Below are positions 51,346 to 59,622 of a stretch of 64,000 nt of DNA, piece by piece. How positions within the stretch are numbered: the first letter of the stretch is position 1; each line of letters begins with the position of its first letter. The notes beneath the pieces were generated by a model. The model did not search any database. It worked only from the letters and a program-made list of their open reading frames with translations, and was not told where the DNA came from. The DNA is from Micromonospora matsumotoense (GTDB lineage Bacteria > Actinomycetota > Actinomycetes > Mycobacteriales > Micromonosporaceae): positions 1-64,000 of the forward strand of contig NZ_FMCU01000016.1 in the NCBI RefSeq assembly GCF_900091525.1, in the 5' to 3' direction. The translations under genes were made by a program, and so were the position numbers.

Positions 51346-53141
51346 CCGCCACCGCACCACACCGGCACCGGGCCGGGACCGGCACCGGCACCGGCCCGCC
51401 CCGGGTCGGACTCGTCGCGGCCACCGCCGCCGGCCGCCGGCACGCCCGCACCCTGGCCGCCGCCTGGCCGCACGCCCGGCTGGTCGAGGCCGACGGGGTC
51501 GCCGACGCGCTGCGGACGGCCTGGACGGGGTACGACGCGGTGGTGGCGTTCCTGGCCACCGGGGCGGTGGTGCGGATCCTGGCGCCGCTGCTCGGTGACA
51601 AGCGGACCGACCCGGCGGTGGTGGTGGTCGACGAGGCCGCCCGGCACGCCGTCGCCCTGCTCGGCGGCCACGCCGGCGGCGCGAACACGCTCGCCGCCGA
51701 GGTGGCCGCGCTGCTCGACGCCCGGCCGGTGGTCACCACGGCCACCGACGCGGTCGACCTGCCGGGCCTGGACACCCTCGGCTGGCCGGTCGAGGGGGCG
51801 GTGGCCGCGGTGTCCCGGGCGATCCTCGACGGCGAACCGGTCCAACTGGTCGCCGACGCGGTGTGGCCGCTGCCGGCCCTGCCGCCCAACGTCCATCTCG
51901 TTCCACCGGCCGCCGCACCGTCTCCCGCCGCGCCACACCCGCCCGTCCGACCGGGGCCGGCCGCCGATCCGGCGGGCGGGTACCGGGTGCTGGTCACCGA
52001 CCGGGTGGTGCCGGTCGACGACCGCACCGCCGTGTTGCGACCGCCGTCCCTGGTCGCCGGGGTGGGGTCCAGCCGGGGGGTGGCCGCCGCCGAGGTCGAC
52101 GCGCTGCTGTGTCGGGTGCTCGCCGACGCCGGGTTGAGCCCGGCCAGCCTGCGCTGCCTGGCCAGCGTCGACGTGAAAGCCGACGAGGAGGGCATCCGGG
52201 CCACCGCCGACGCGCGCGGCGTACCCCTGCGGACCTGGCCGGCGGCGGACCTGGCGACGGTCGACGTGCCGCACCCCAGCGAGGTGGTCCGGGCCGCCGT
52301 CGGCACGCCCAGCGTCGCGGAGGCGGCGGCGTTGCGCGACGGCGGCACCCTGCTGGCGCCGAAGACCGCCTCGGCGATGGCCACCGTCGCGGTCGCCCGG
52401 CAGGCCCCGCGCGGCCGGCTGGCGATCGTCGGCCTGGGCCCGGGCGCGGCCGACCTGCGCACCCCGCGCGCCGTCGCCGAGTTGCGCCGGGCCGCCGTGG
52501 TCGTCGGCCTCGACCAGTACGTCGACCAGGTCCGCCACCTGCTCCGGCCGGGTACCCGGGTGCTCGCCAGCGGGCTCGGCGCGGAGGAGGAACGGGCCCG
52601 CAGCGCCGTCGCCGAGGCCACCGCCGGGCACGCCGTCGCGCTGATCGGCTCCGGTGACGCCGGGGTGTACGCGATGGCCAGCCCCGCCCTGGAGTACGCC
52701 GACGAGCGGATCGACGTGGTCGGTGTGCCCGGGGTGACCGCCGCGTTGGCCGCGTCCGCCCTGCTCGGCGCGCCGATCGGACACGACCACGTCTATCTGA
52801 GCCTGTCCGACCTGCACACCCCGTGGGCGGTGATCGAACGGCGGGTCGCCGCCGCCGCCGAGGCGGACCTGGTCGCGCTGCTCTACAACCCGCGCAGCCG
52901 GGCCCGGGACTGGCAGCTCGGCGCGGTGCTGGCGACGTTCGCCGCGCACCGCCCGCCGCAGACCCCCGTCGGGGTGGTACGCAACGCCAGCCGGCCCGAC
53001 GAACAGGTCCACCTGGCCACCCTCGCCACCTTCGACCCGACCGTGGTCGACATGTACGGCCTGGTGGTGGTGGGCAGCTCGCAGACCCGGCTGGTCGGCG
53101 GCCGGATGGTCACCCCCCGGGGCTACCGGTGGCGCGGGTGA
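51342..53141 (+). CDS. cobJ: CbiG-CobJ fusion: precorrin-3B C17-methyltransferase
   Basis: This is a 599-residue fusion. Residues about 15-345 are CbiG (DAVVAFLATGAVVRILAPLL, LLGGHAGGANTLA, and the C-terminal CbiG block ASVDVKADEEGI), which opens the delta-lactone in the cobalt-dependent route. Residues about 358-599 are the CobJ/CbiH methylase (LAIVGLGPGAADLRTPRAV, LIGSGDAGVYAMASP) that methylates C17 with ring contraction. The GTG overlaps the cobL stop. The CbiG part again points to early cobalt chemistry. Confidence 0.92.
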   Translation: MTATAPHRHRAGTGTGTGPPRVGLVAATAAGRRHARTLAAAWPHARLVEADGVADALRTAWTGYDAVVAFLATGAVVRILAPLLGDKRTDPAVVVVDEAARHAVALLGGHAGGANTLAAEVAALLDARPVVTTATDAVDLPGLDTLGWPVEGAVAAVSRAILDGEPVQLVADAVWPLPALPPNVHLVPPAAAPSPAAPHPPVRPGPAADPAGGYRVLVTDRVVPVDDRTAVLRPPSLVAGVGSSRGVAAAEVDALLCRVLADAGLSPASLRCLASVDVKADEEGIRATADARGVPLRTWPAADLATVDVPHPSEVVRAAVGTPSVAEAAALRDGGTLLAPKTASAMATVAVARQAPRGRLAIVGLGPGAADLRTPRAVAELRRAAVVVGLDQYVDQVRHLLRPGTRVLASGLGAEEERARSAVAEATAGHAVALIGSGDAGVYAMASPALEYADERIDVVGVPGVTAALAASALLGAPIGHDHVYLSLSDLHTPWAVIERRVAAAAEADLVALLYNPRSRARDWQLGAVLATFAAHRPPQTPVGVVRNASRPDEQVHLATLATFDPTVVDMYGLVVVGSSQTRLVGGRMVTPRGYRWRG

Positions 53142-53404
53142 TCCCCGCCCTTCCGGTGCCCGACCCGGTCGCGGTGCTGCCACCGGCTGACCCGTCGGCG
53201 GGGGTCCCGGCCTTCCCGCCGGTGGTGATCGACGCCTGCCAGGGCTGCGGGGCCTGCCTGCTCACCTGTCCCACCCACGCGATCCGCCCGGTGCCCGGCG
53301 GCCTGACCGTCCGGGCCGACCGCTGCACCGGCTGCCTGGAGTGCGTGGAGGTCTGCCCGGTGGACGCGATCCGGACCGTCACCGACCGACGAGGAGCACC
53401 ATGA
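53138..53404 (+). CDS. Ferredoxin-like 2[4Fe-4S] protein
   Basis: This is an 88-residue protein with two complete cluster motifs, CQGCGACLLTCP and CTGCLECVEVCP, after a 25-residue Pro-rich lead. The GTG at 53138 overlaps the cobJ stop (GTGA), matching the coupling seen throughout the operon; a GTG at 53129 is also open. It probably supplies electrons for a reductive step in corrin synthesis, such as cobalt or precorrin reduction. That role is inferred from position. Confidence 0.85.
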   Translation: MIPALPVPDPVAVLPPADPSAGVPAFPPVVIDACQGCGACLLTCPTHAIRPVPGGLTVRADRCTGCLECVEVCPVDAIRTVTDRRGAP

Positions 53405-53454
53405 CCAGCATCCGCCCGGCCCGCCACCGGCCCGCTCCGGGAGGGGGGCGGTGA
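53401..53454 (+). CDS. 17-codon coupled micro-ORF
   Basis: The ATG overlaps the ferredoxin stop (ATGA, with GAGGAG upstream) and its TGA overlaps the GTG of cobH (GTGA). The peptide MTSIRPARHRPAPGGGR is basic and has no domain. It may be the stub of a deleted gene kept because it couples ferredoxin translation to cobH. Confidence 0.4.
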   Translation: MTSIRPARHRPAPGGGR

Positions 53455-54044
53455 GCCGGGTCGTCCACCCGATCGAACAGGAGTCGTACCGGATCCTGCG
53501 GGACCGGGTCGACCTGCGGCAGTTGCCCCCGCTGACCCGGGCGGTGGTCGAGCGGGTGGTGCACGCCAGCGCCGACCTCGACTACGTCACCGACCTGGTC
53601 TGCGACGAGGCGGCGCTGGCCGGCGGGCTGGCCGCGCTGCGGGCCGGGGCGTCGATCGTCACCGACGTGGCGATGGTGGCCGCCGGGATCACCCGCGCGG
53701 GGCGGGAGATCGTCTGCCCGGTCGCCGAACCGGCCACCGCCGTCCTGGCCGGGGAGACCGGGTTGACCCGGTCGGCGGCGGCCGTGCGGATCGCCCTGGA
53801 CCGGGTCGGACCGGGGGCGGTCTGGGTGGTCGGCTGCGCGCCGACCGCGTTGTTCGAGCTGATCGCCGTCGACGCCGCCCCGGCGCTGGTGGTCGGGCTG
53901 CCGGTCGGTTTCGTCGGGGCCGCCGAGTCCAAGGCGGCGCTGCGGGCCAGTGGCCTGCCCGCCGTGTCCAACATCGGCGAGAAGGGTGGCTCGGCGGTCG
54001 CCGCCGCCGCCCTCAACGCCCTGCTCTACCAGGAGGAAACATGA
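53451..54044 (+). CDS. cobH: Precorrin-8X methylmutase
   Basis: This is a 197-residue enzyme moving the methyl group from C11 to C12 to give hydrogenobyrinate (or the cobalt form as CbiC). It has HPIEQESYRILRDRVD, the catalytic His in ERVVHASADLDY (H38) and GFVGAAESKAALR. The start is a GTG overlapping the preceding 17-codon ORF; GGAGGGGGG lies upstream. Confidence 0.93.
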   Translation: MSRVVHPIEQESYRILRDRVDLRQLPPLTRAVVERVVHASADLDYVTDLVCDEAALAGGLAALRAGASIVTDVAMVAAGITRAGREIVCPVAEPATAVLAGETGLTRSAAAVRIALDRVGPGAVWVVGCAPTALFELIAVDAAPALVVGLPVGFVGAAESKAALRASGLPAVSNIGEKGGSAVAAAALNALLYQEET

Positions 54045-55060
54045 CCGCACTGGTCATCGTCGGGCACGGTACGCGCAGCGCGGCCGGGGTCGCGCAGTTC
54101 GCCGCGCTCGTCGACCGGGTCCGGGACCGGGCCGGCGCCGCCGTCGGCGACGTCGAGGGCGGTTTCATCGAGCTGTCCCGGCCGCCGCTGACCGACGCGG
54201 TGAGCGCCCTGGTCGGGCGGGGGCACCGGGCACTGGTCGCGTTGCCGCTGGTGCTCACCGGCGCCGGTCACGGCAAGGGCGACATCCCGGCGGCGATGGC
54301 GCGTGAGCAGGACCGCCACGCCGGCCTGACCTACCGTTACGGTCGGCCGCTCGGCCCGCACCCGCTGCTGCACGCCGTCCTGGAGCAGCGGATCGACACG
54401 GCGCTGGCCGGGGCGGACCGGGCCGGCACCTGGGTGGCGCTGATCGGGCGCGGCGCCACCGACCCGGACGCCAACGCCGAGGTGGCGAAGGTGGCCCGGC
54501 TGCTCTGGGAGGGGCGCGGTTACGCCGGGGTCGAACCGGGGTTCATCTCGCTGGCCGAGCCCTCCGTGCCGGCGGTGCTCGACCGGTTGCGCCGGCTCGG
54601 TGCCCGCCGGATCGTGGTCGCGCCGTACTTCCTGTTCGCCGGGGTGCTGCCGGACCGGATCGTGGCCCAGTCGCAGGCGTACGCGGCCGGGCATCCCGAC
54701 CTCGACATCCGGGTCGCCGACCTGATCGGTGACTGCGACGCCCTGGCCGACCTGGTCCTGGAGCGGCACTCCGAGGCGTTGCGCGGGGACATCCGGATGA
54801 ACTGCGACACCTGCGCGTACCGGGTGCTGATGCCCGGCTTCGCCGACAAGGTGGGTCGCCCGCAGACCCCCCACGACCATCCCGACGACCCGGTCGACGG
54901 TCACGGCCACCACCATCACCACGAGGGCGGTCACCACCATCACGAGGGCGGTCACCACCACGACAGCGGTCACCACCACGACAGCGGTCATCACCACGAC
55001 AGCGGTCATCACCAGGACGGCGGCCAGCATGCGGTGCGGGACGTGACCCCGGTGCGTTGA
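54041..55060 (+). CDS. cbiX: Sirohydrochlorin cobaltochelatase with His-rich tail
   Basis: This is a 339-residue protein with two chelatase half-domains. The first has metal-site His in IVGHGTRSAAG and LPLVLTGAGHGKGDIP; the second has LIGRGATDPDANAE and VAPYFLFAGVLPD. It ends in a tail of about 45 residues dominated by His with EGG and DSG spacers, likely binding Co or Ni. This type inserts cobalt early, into sirohydrochlorin. It is coupled to cobH by ATGA and is the last gene of the operon. A Cys pair in MNCDTCAY precedes the tail. Confidence 0.9.
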   Translation: MTALVIVGHGTRSAAGVAQFAALVDRVRDRAGAAVGDVEGGFIELSRPPLTDAVSALVGRGHRALVALPLVLTGAGHGKGDIPAAMAREQDRHAGLTYRYGRPLGPHPLLHAVLEQRIDTALAGADRAGTWVALIGRGATDPDANAEVAKVARLLWEGRGYAGVEPGFISLAEPSVPAVLDRLRRLGARRIVVAPYFLFAGVLPDRIVAQSQAYAAGHPDLDIRVADLIGDCDALADLVLERHSEALRGDIRMNCDTCAYRVLMPGFADKVGRPQTPHDHPDDPVDGHGHHHHHEGGHHHHEGGHHHDSGHHHDSGHHHDSGHHQDGGQHAVRDVTPVR

Positions 55061-55083
55061 GGCCCGGTTCGCCGGTTCGCCGG

Positions 55084-55446
55084 TCAGCCGGTCAGCGTCC
55101 GGGCCAGGGCGAAGCCGAGCGTCGCCGCGCCCAGCCCCGCGACCACGCTGACCAGGGCGTTGGCCAGCGCGTACCGCCGGTCACCGGCGCGGGCCAGCCG
55201 TACGGTCTCGTAGCCGAAGGTGGACCAGGTGGTCAGCGCGCCACAGAAGCCGGTGCCGACCAGCGCGGTCACCGCCGGTCCGGCGGGCACCCCGACCACC
55301 GCGCCGAGCAGCAGCGAACCGACGACGTTGACGGTCAGCGTCCCCCACGGGAACCGGGAGTGGTGGCGGGCCTGCACGGCGCGGTCGGTGAGGTAGCGCA
55401 GCGGCGCACCCAGCGCCGCGCCGAGCGCGATCAGCAGCACGGTCAC
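55084..55446 (-). CDS. crcB: FluC/CrcB fluoride channel subunit 1
   Basis: This is a 120-residue protein with four predicted helices. Family marks are GAPLRYLTDRAV, FPWGTLTVNVVGSLLLG with the conserved Asn, and GFCGALTTWSTFGYET with the central TTxST sodium-site motif. It exports fluoride as a dual-topology dimer. The GTG at 55446 overlaps the stop of the paired crcB gene (GTGA), so the two subunits are probably made together and form a heterodimer. Confidence 0.92.
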   Translation of the reverse strand: MTVLLIALGAALGAPLRYLTDRAVQARHHSRFPWGTLTVNVVGSLLLGAVVGVPAGPAVTALVGTGFCGALTTWSTFGYETVRLARAGDRRYALANALVSVVAGLGAATLGFALARTLTG

Positions 55447-56045
55447 CGGGGGCCCTCCCGGTCCATCCGGCCCGCTTCCGGCGACCGGTCGTCTCGGCCC
55501 GTGCCCGGCGACCGGTCGTCCCGGCCCGCCTTCGGCGACCGGCGGCGCCGACCAGAGCCTGGCGGTCGTCCGCCCCGGCCGGCCCCCCGGCCCAGCAGCC
55601 GGGTGGCCAGGGCGTCACCGGCGACGACCGCCAGCAGCCCGCCGGCCAGGGTGGCGGCCAGGTAGCCCCACGCGATCCCGGCCGCCCCGGCGGCCAGTGC
55701 CCGGTGCACGTCGACGACGTACGCGGAGAAGGTGGTGAAACCGCCGAGCACGCCGACCCCGAGGAACGGCCGGACCAGCGGGCCCACCCGACGCCGGCCG
55801 AGCACCGCCATCAGCGCCCCGATCAGCAGGCAACCGGTGACGTTCACGGCAAAGGTGGACCAGGGGAAGCCGGTCGGGGTGTGCGGCAGGGCGGCCTGGA
55901 CCCCGGCCCGGGCGAGGGCCCCGAGCACCCCACCGGCGGCGATCGCGCCCAGCACGGTGGCCGGGTGCGCGGTCAGTTCGCTCCGGTCGGTCGGGACGCG
56001 CAGGTCGACGTCGGGATCGACGCGACGCGGTGCCCCCTGGGTCAT
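55443..56045 (-). CDS. crcB: FluC/CrcB fluoride channel subunit 2
   Basis: This is a 200-residue protein. Residues about 40-150 are the four-helix FluC domain (LGALARAGVQAAL, FPWSTFAVNVTGCLLIG, GGFTTFSAYVVD). The N-terminal 35 residues are soluble. The C-terminal 40 residues are an Arg/Asp-rich repeat (SPGTGRDDR units) not found in standard members. The ATG at 56045 has GGGGAGGT upstream, and a probable fluoride riboswitch precedes it. It is the first gene of the pair. Confidence 0.9.
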   Translation of the reverse strand: MTQGAPRRVDPDVDLRVPTDRSELTAHPATVLGAIAAGGVLGALARAGVQAALPHTPTGFPWSTFAVNVTGCLLIGALMAVLGRRRVGPLVRPFLGVGVLGGFTTFSAYVVDVHRALAAGAAGIAWGYLAATLAGGLLAVVAGDALATRLLGRGAGRGGRPPGSGRRRRSPKAGRDDRSPGTGRDDRSPEAGRMDREGPR

Positions 56046-56075
56046 CGGGACCTCCCCACCAGTATGCGGACCACT

Positions 56076-56142
56076 GGCAGGGACCGTTGGCGCCTCCGGC
56101 GCGGTTCTCCCGGTCGGGCCGGGACGGCGGGCCCCACCGCCG
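56076..56142 (-). promoter_or_regulatory. Probable fluoride (crcB) riboswitch
   Basis: Read on the minus strand, the leader has GGCGGTGGGGCCCGCC, then AACCGC, a short hairpin (GCGCC-type arms), and CAACGGTCCCTGCC. This follows the order of the crcB aptamer: first stem-loop, AACCGC joint, second hairpin and a conserved 3' strand. A -10-like TATGCT (56159-56154) lies just upstream, and crcB subunit 2 starts 31 bases downstream. I have not checked the pseudoknot by computation. Confidence 0.6.
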
Positions 56143-56351
56143 ACACGTCCGTGAGCATAGCCCGACCGGCCGCCCCCCACCGCGAAAGGAGGCGGCACCG
56201 GCGGCCGACCCGGGTCGGTGTGTCCGGGCCGTGCGGCAGGTCGGATGCCCGCCACGGCCCGCACCGGGTGGATACCGCCCCGGCCGCGTACGGTCGGCAG
56301 CGACGACCGGGACCCGTGCCGGCCGCCGCGCCGTGACCATCAGGAGGAACC

Positions 56352-56900
56352 GTGCCGGACCGCAGCCCGCCCCCCAGCGCGCCCGACCCTGCCGAGGAAA
56401 TTGGCGGCGGCCGGGTCGAGCGGGTGCCGCGCGGCGGGGCCGGGGTCGAGCGGGTGCCGCGCGGCGGTGGCGGGGCCGGTCGGACGGCCGCCCACGACAT
56501 GTTCGACGCCGACGTGGCCTCCCGGGGCCTCGGCATCGAGCTGGTCTCGGCCGGGGGCGGCGCGGCGGTGGCCCGGATGCGGGTGACCGCCGGGATGCTC
56601 AACGGCCACCGGATCGGTCACGGTGGTTTCGTCTTCCTGCTCGCCGACACCGCCTTCGCGCTGGCCTGCAACACCCACGGCCCGGCCACCGTCGCGGCCG
56701 GCGGTGAGATCAGCTTTCTCCGTCCGGTGCGCGAGGACGACCTGTTGACCGCGTACGCCACCGAACGTGCCCGGTACGGCCGCAGTGGCATCTACGACGT
56801 CACCGTCACCCGCGGGGACGAGGTGGTCGCCGAGTTCCGGGGACGCAGTCGCACCCTCGACCGGTCCTCCGGCGACCGACCGGCACCGCAGGAGGTTTGA
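56352..56900 (+). CDS. PaaI-like hotdog thioesterase
   Basis: This is a 182-residue protein. Residues about 48-175 form the hotdog fold with MLNGHRIGHGGFVFLLADTA, where the Gly-His-Gly-Gly and Asp carry out acyl-CoA hydrolysis in the PaaI family, and GEISFLRPVREDDLL. Residues 20-40 are an in-frame duplication. The GTG at 56352 follows GGAGGA. PaaI acts on ring-hydroxylated phenylacetyl-CoA, but no phenylacetate genes are nearby, so the substrate is open. Confidence 0.82.
   Translation: MPDRSPPPSAPDPAEEIGGGRVERVPRGGAGVERVPRGGGGAGRTAAHDMFDADVASRGLGIELVSAGGGAAVARMRVTAGMLNGHRIGHGGFVFLLADTAFALACNTHGPATVAAGGEISFLRPVREDDLLTAYATERARYGRSGIYDVTVTRGDEVVAEFRGRSRTLDRSSGDRPAPQEV
56413..56467. repeat. 30-bp tandem duplication in thioesterase N-terminus
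   Basis: A 25-base block starting GGGTCGAGCGGGTGCCGCGC occurs at 56413 and again at 56443. It duplicates VERVPRGG in the disordered start of the thioesterase and keeps the frame. Confidence 0.8.
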
Positions 56901-57006
56901 CCGTCGCGCGGTGGGAAACAGGGTGTATGCGCCCGTCCGCCGTGCACGCTCCACACGCGACGGCGCGCGGCGGTCGGCGGTCGGCGCGCCGATCAGCTCC
57001 GCCGGT

Positions 57007-57028
57007 GACCCCCTGAGGTGCGGGGGTC
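57007..57028 (+). terminator. Terminator-like hairpin after thioesterase gene
   Basis: GACCCCC (57007-57013) pairs with GGGGGTC (57022-57028) around an 8-base loop. It lies between the thioesterase stop and the promoter of the ABC importer operon. Confidence 0.5.
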
Positions 57029-57062
57029 GTCCGGGGACAGTCGGGGAATTGCGTTGGTTTCA

Positions 57063-57092
57063 TTGACATCGCCCCGGTTGGCGGAGAAGACT
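57063..57092 (+). promoter_or_regulatory. Predicted promoter of the ABC importer operon
   Basis: A consensus -35 TTGACA (57063-57068) is followed after 18 bases by a weak -10 AAGACT (57087-57092). It lies 41 bases before the ATG of the substrate-binding protein gene. Confidence 0.4.
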
Positions 57093-57132
57093 CGCCCTTT
57101 GATCTGCCAGGCGACGGAGGGTGACCGAGTCC

Positions 57133-58668
57133 ATGACCAGATCGAGGATCGTCGCAGCGGCGCTCGCCGTCGCCCTGACCGGGCTGGCCGGATGCGGCGC
57201 CGGAGACAGCGTCGACGTCGACGGTGACGCCACCGCCGGCGGATCGGCCGGGGGCACGCTCACCGCCGCGATCGGCGGCGAACCGGACCAGCTCGACCCG
57301 CACCGGACATCGGCCTACTACAGCTTCGAGGTGCTGGAGAACGTCTACGACACCCTCGTCGAGCCGGACGCCGACCTCAAGATGGGGCCCGCGCTGGCCA
57401 CCAGGTGGACCACCAGCAGCGACCAGCTCACCTGGACGTTCACCCTCCGCGAGGGCGTGACGTTCTCCGACGGTTCCCCGCTGACCTCGGAGGACGTCGT
57501 CTACTCGTACCAGCGGATCATCAGGGAGAAGCTGAACGCGGCGTACAAGTTCGCCACCGTCAAGTCGGTGACCGCGCCCGACCCGGCCACGGTGGTGGTC
57601 ACGCTGACCGCGCCCACGCCCAACCTGCTGGCCAACCTCGGCGGCTTCAAGGGCGTCGCGATCGTCGAGAAGTCCAACGTGGAGTCCGGCGCGATCAAAA
57701 CCAGGCCGGTGGGCAGCGGCCCTTTCACGGTGGCCTCCTACACCTCCGGCGACACCATCAAGCTGACCCGCAACGACGCCTACTGGGGGCAGAAGCCCAA
57801 GCTCGACGGGGTCACCTTCACCTTCGTCAAGGACCCGACGGTGGCGTTGCAGAATCTGCGCGGCGGTGAGGTGCAGTGGACCGACAACCTGCCCCCGCAG
57901 CAGGTGCCGGCGTTGAAGGAGGCCGGCGAGGTGGCCGTCACCACCACCCCCTCGACCGACTACTGGTACCTCGCCCTCAACGAGGGGCGCGAGCCGTACG
58001 ACGACGTGAACGTCCGCCGGGCCGTCGCGTTCGCCCTGGACCGGGAGGCGATCACCAAGGCCGCCAAGTTCGGGCAGGCCACCGCCAACCAGACCGCCAT
58101 CCCCCAGGGCAGCTCCTGGTACTACGACTACTCGCCCTACCGGCACGACCCGGACCAGGCCCGGCAGTTGCTCGGCCAGGCCGGCGTCAAGGGCCTCACC
58201 CTGGACCTCATGGTGACCAGTGAGTACCCGGAGACGGTCAGCGCCGCCCAGGTGATCGCCGCCCAGCTCAAGGAGGTCGGGATCACCGTGAAGATCCGTA
58301 CCCTGGACTTCGCCCAGTGGCTCGACGAGCAGGGCAAGGGAAACTTCGGCGGATTCCTGCTCGGCTGGCTGGGCAACATCGACCCGGACGAGTTCTACTA
58401 CGCCCAGCACCGCACCGGCGGCACGTTCAACTTCCACAAGTACAGCAACCCCACCGTCGACACCCTGCTCGACCAGGCCCGCACCCAGACCGACGAGGGC
58501 GTACGCAAGCAGACCTACGAGCGGGCGGCGAAGCAGATCGTCGACGACGCCAGCTACATCTACCTCTACAACCCGGACGTGGTGCAGGGCTGGTCCAAGA
58601 AGGTCACCGGCTACCAGGTGCGCACCGACCGGGCGATCCGGTTCCGCGACGTCGCCCTGGCTCGCTGA
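57133..58668 (+). CDS. Peptide/nickel-type ABC substrate-binding lipoprotein
   Basis: This is a 511-residue solute-binding protein of family 5 (DppA/OppA/NikA). The lipoprotein signal ends at Cys 21 (GLAGC). Family features are ENVYDTLVEPDADLKMGPAL, TFTLREGVTFSDGSPLTSED and NVRRAVAFALDREAI. The ATG at 57133 is chosen over a GTG at 57121, which is too close to the GGAGG. It is the first gene of a complete five-gene importer. Ligand type (peptide, metal chelate, sugar) cannot be decided. Confidence 0.92.
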   Translation: MTRSRIVAAALAVALTGLAGCGAGDSVDVDGDATAGGSAGGTLTAAIGGEPDQLDPHRTSAYYSFEVLENVYDTLVEPDADLKMGPALATRWTTSSDQLTWTFTLREGVTFSDGSPLTSEDVVYSYQRIIREKLNAAYKFATVKSVTAPDPATVVVTLTAPTPNLLANLGGFKGVAIVEKSNVESGAIKTRPVGSGPFTVASYTSGDTIKLTRNDAYWGQKPKLDGVTFTFVKDPTVALQNLRGGEVQWTDNLPPQQVPALKEAGEVAVTTTPSTDYWYLALNEGREPYDDVNVRRAVAFALDREAITKAAKFGQATANQTAIPQGSSWYYDYSPYRHDPDQARQLLGQAGVKGLTLDLMVTSEYPETVSAAQVIAAQLKEVGITVKIRTLDFAQWLDEQGKGNFGGFLLGWLGNIDPDEFYYAQHRTGGTFNFHKYSNPTVDTLLDQARTQTDEGVRKQTYERAAKQIVDDASYIYLYNPDVVQGWSKKVTGYQVRTDRAIRFRDVALAR

Positions 58669-58677
58669 GGCGGCGGC

Positions 58678-59622
58678 GTGGGACGCTTCGTCCTGCGGCG
58701 GCTGCTCCAGTCGGTCGTCGTCCTGCTCGGGGTGACCCTGGTGGTCTTCCTGCTGCTGCAACTGGTCCCCGGCGACCCGGTCCGGGTCGCCCTCGGCACC
58801 CGCTTCGACCAGCAGACCTACGACGCGCTGCGGGAACGCTCCGGGCTGGACCGGCCGCTGGTGGTGCAGTACCTCAGCTATGTCGGCCACGCGCTCACCG
58901 GCGACCTGGGGGTCAGCTTCCGCAGCGGCCAGCCGGTCACCTCGATCGTGCTGGAACGACTCCCCGCCACCGGATCGCTGTCGGTGACCGCCGTGCTGTT
59001 CGCGCTGCTGGTCGCCTTCCCGCTCGGCGTGCTCTCCGCGATGCGCAGCGGCTCGTTCGTCGACCACGCCGCCCGGGTGTTCAGCCAGTTCGGGGTCTCC
59101 GTCCCGGATTTCTGGATGGGCATCATGGGCATCCTGCTCTTCGCCGGGGTGCTCGGCTGGCTGCCACCGTCGGGCTACGTGGCGCTCACCGACGACCCGG
59201 CGGGCTGGGCGTCCCACGTGGCCCTGCCCGCCGCCGCCGTCGGCCTGGTCACCGCCTCCATCCTCACCCGGTTCATCCGCTCCTCGGTGCTCGAGGTGCT
59301 CGCCGAGGACTACGTGCGCACCGCCGAGGCCAAGGGGCTGCGCCGCCGGGTGGTGATCGTCCGGCACGTGCTGCGCAACGCGCTGATCCCGGTGGTCACC
59401 GTGGTGGCGGTGCAGTTGGCCAGCCTGGTCGGTGGGGTGATCGTGATCGAGGTGCTCTTCGCCTGGCCCGGCGTCGGTCGGCTCACCTACGACGCCGTCC
59501 AGGCCCGGGACTATCCGGTGCTCCAGGGCGCGGTGCTCTTCGTGGCCACCCTCTTCCTGTTGATGAACCTGCTGGTGGACGTCCTCTACGCCCGCCTCGA
59601 CCCGAGGATCACGCTGCGATGA
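58678..59622 (+). CDS. ABC importer permease, DppB type
   Basis: This is a 314-residue membrane protein with six predicted helices, the N-terminal GRFVLRRLLQSVVVLLGVTL pattern and the ATPase contact loop RTAEAKGLRRRVVIVRHVLR. It starts at a GTG 10 bases after the substrate-binding gene. With the next gene it forms the channel. Confidence 0.92.
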   Translation: MGRFVLRRLLQSVVVLLGVTLVVFLLLQLVPGDPVRVALGTRFDQQTYDALRERSGLDRPLVVQYLSYVGHALTGDLGVSFRSGQPVTSIVLERLPATGSLSVTAVLFALLVAFPLGVLSAMRSGSFVDHAARVFSQFGVSVPDFWMGIMGILLFAGVLGWLPPSGYVALTDDPAGWASHVALPAAAVGLVTASILTRFIRSSVLEVLAEDYVRTAEAKGLRRRVVIVRHVLRNALIPVVTVVAVQLASLVGGVIVIEVLFAWPGVGRLTYDAVQARDYPVLQGAVLFVATLFLLMNLLVDVLYARLDPRITLR

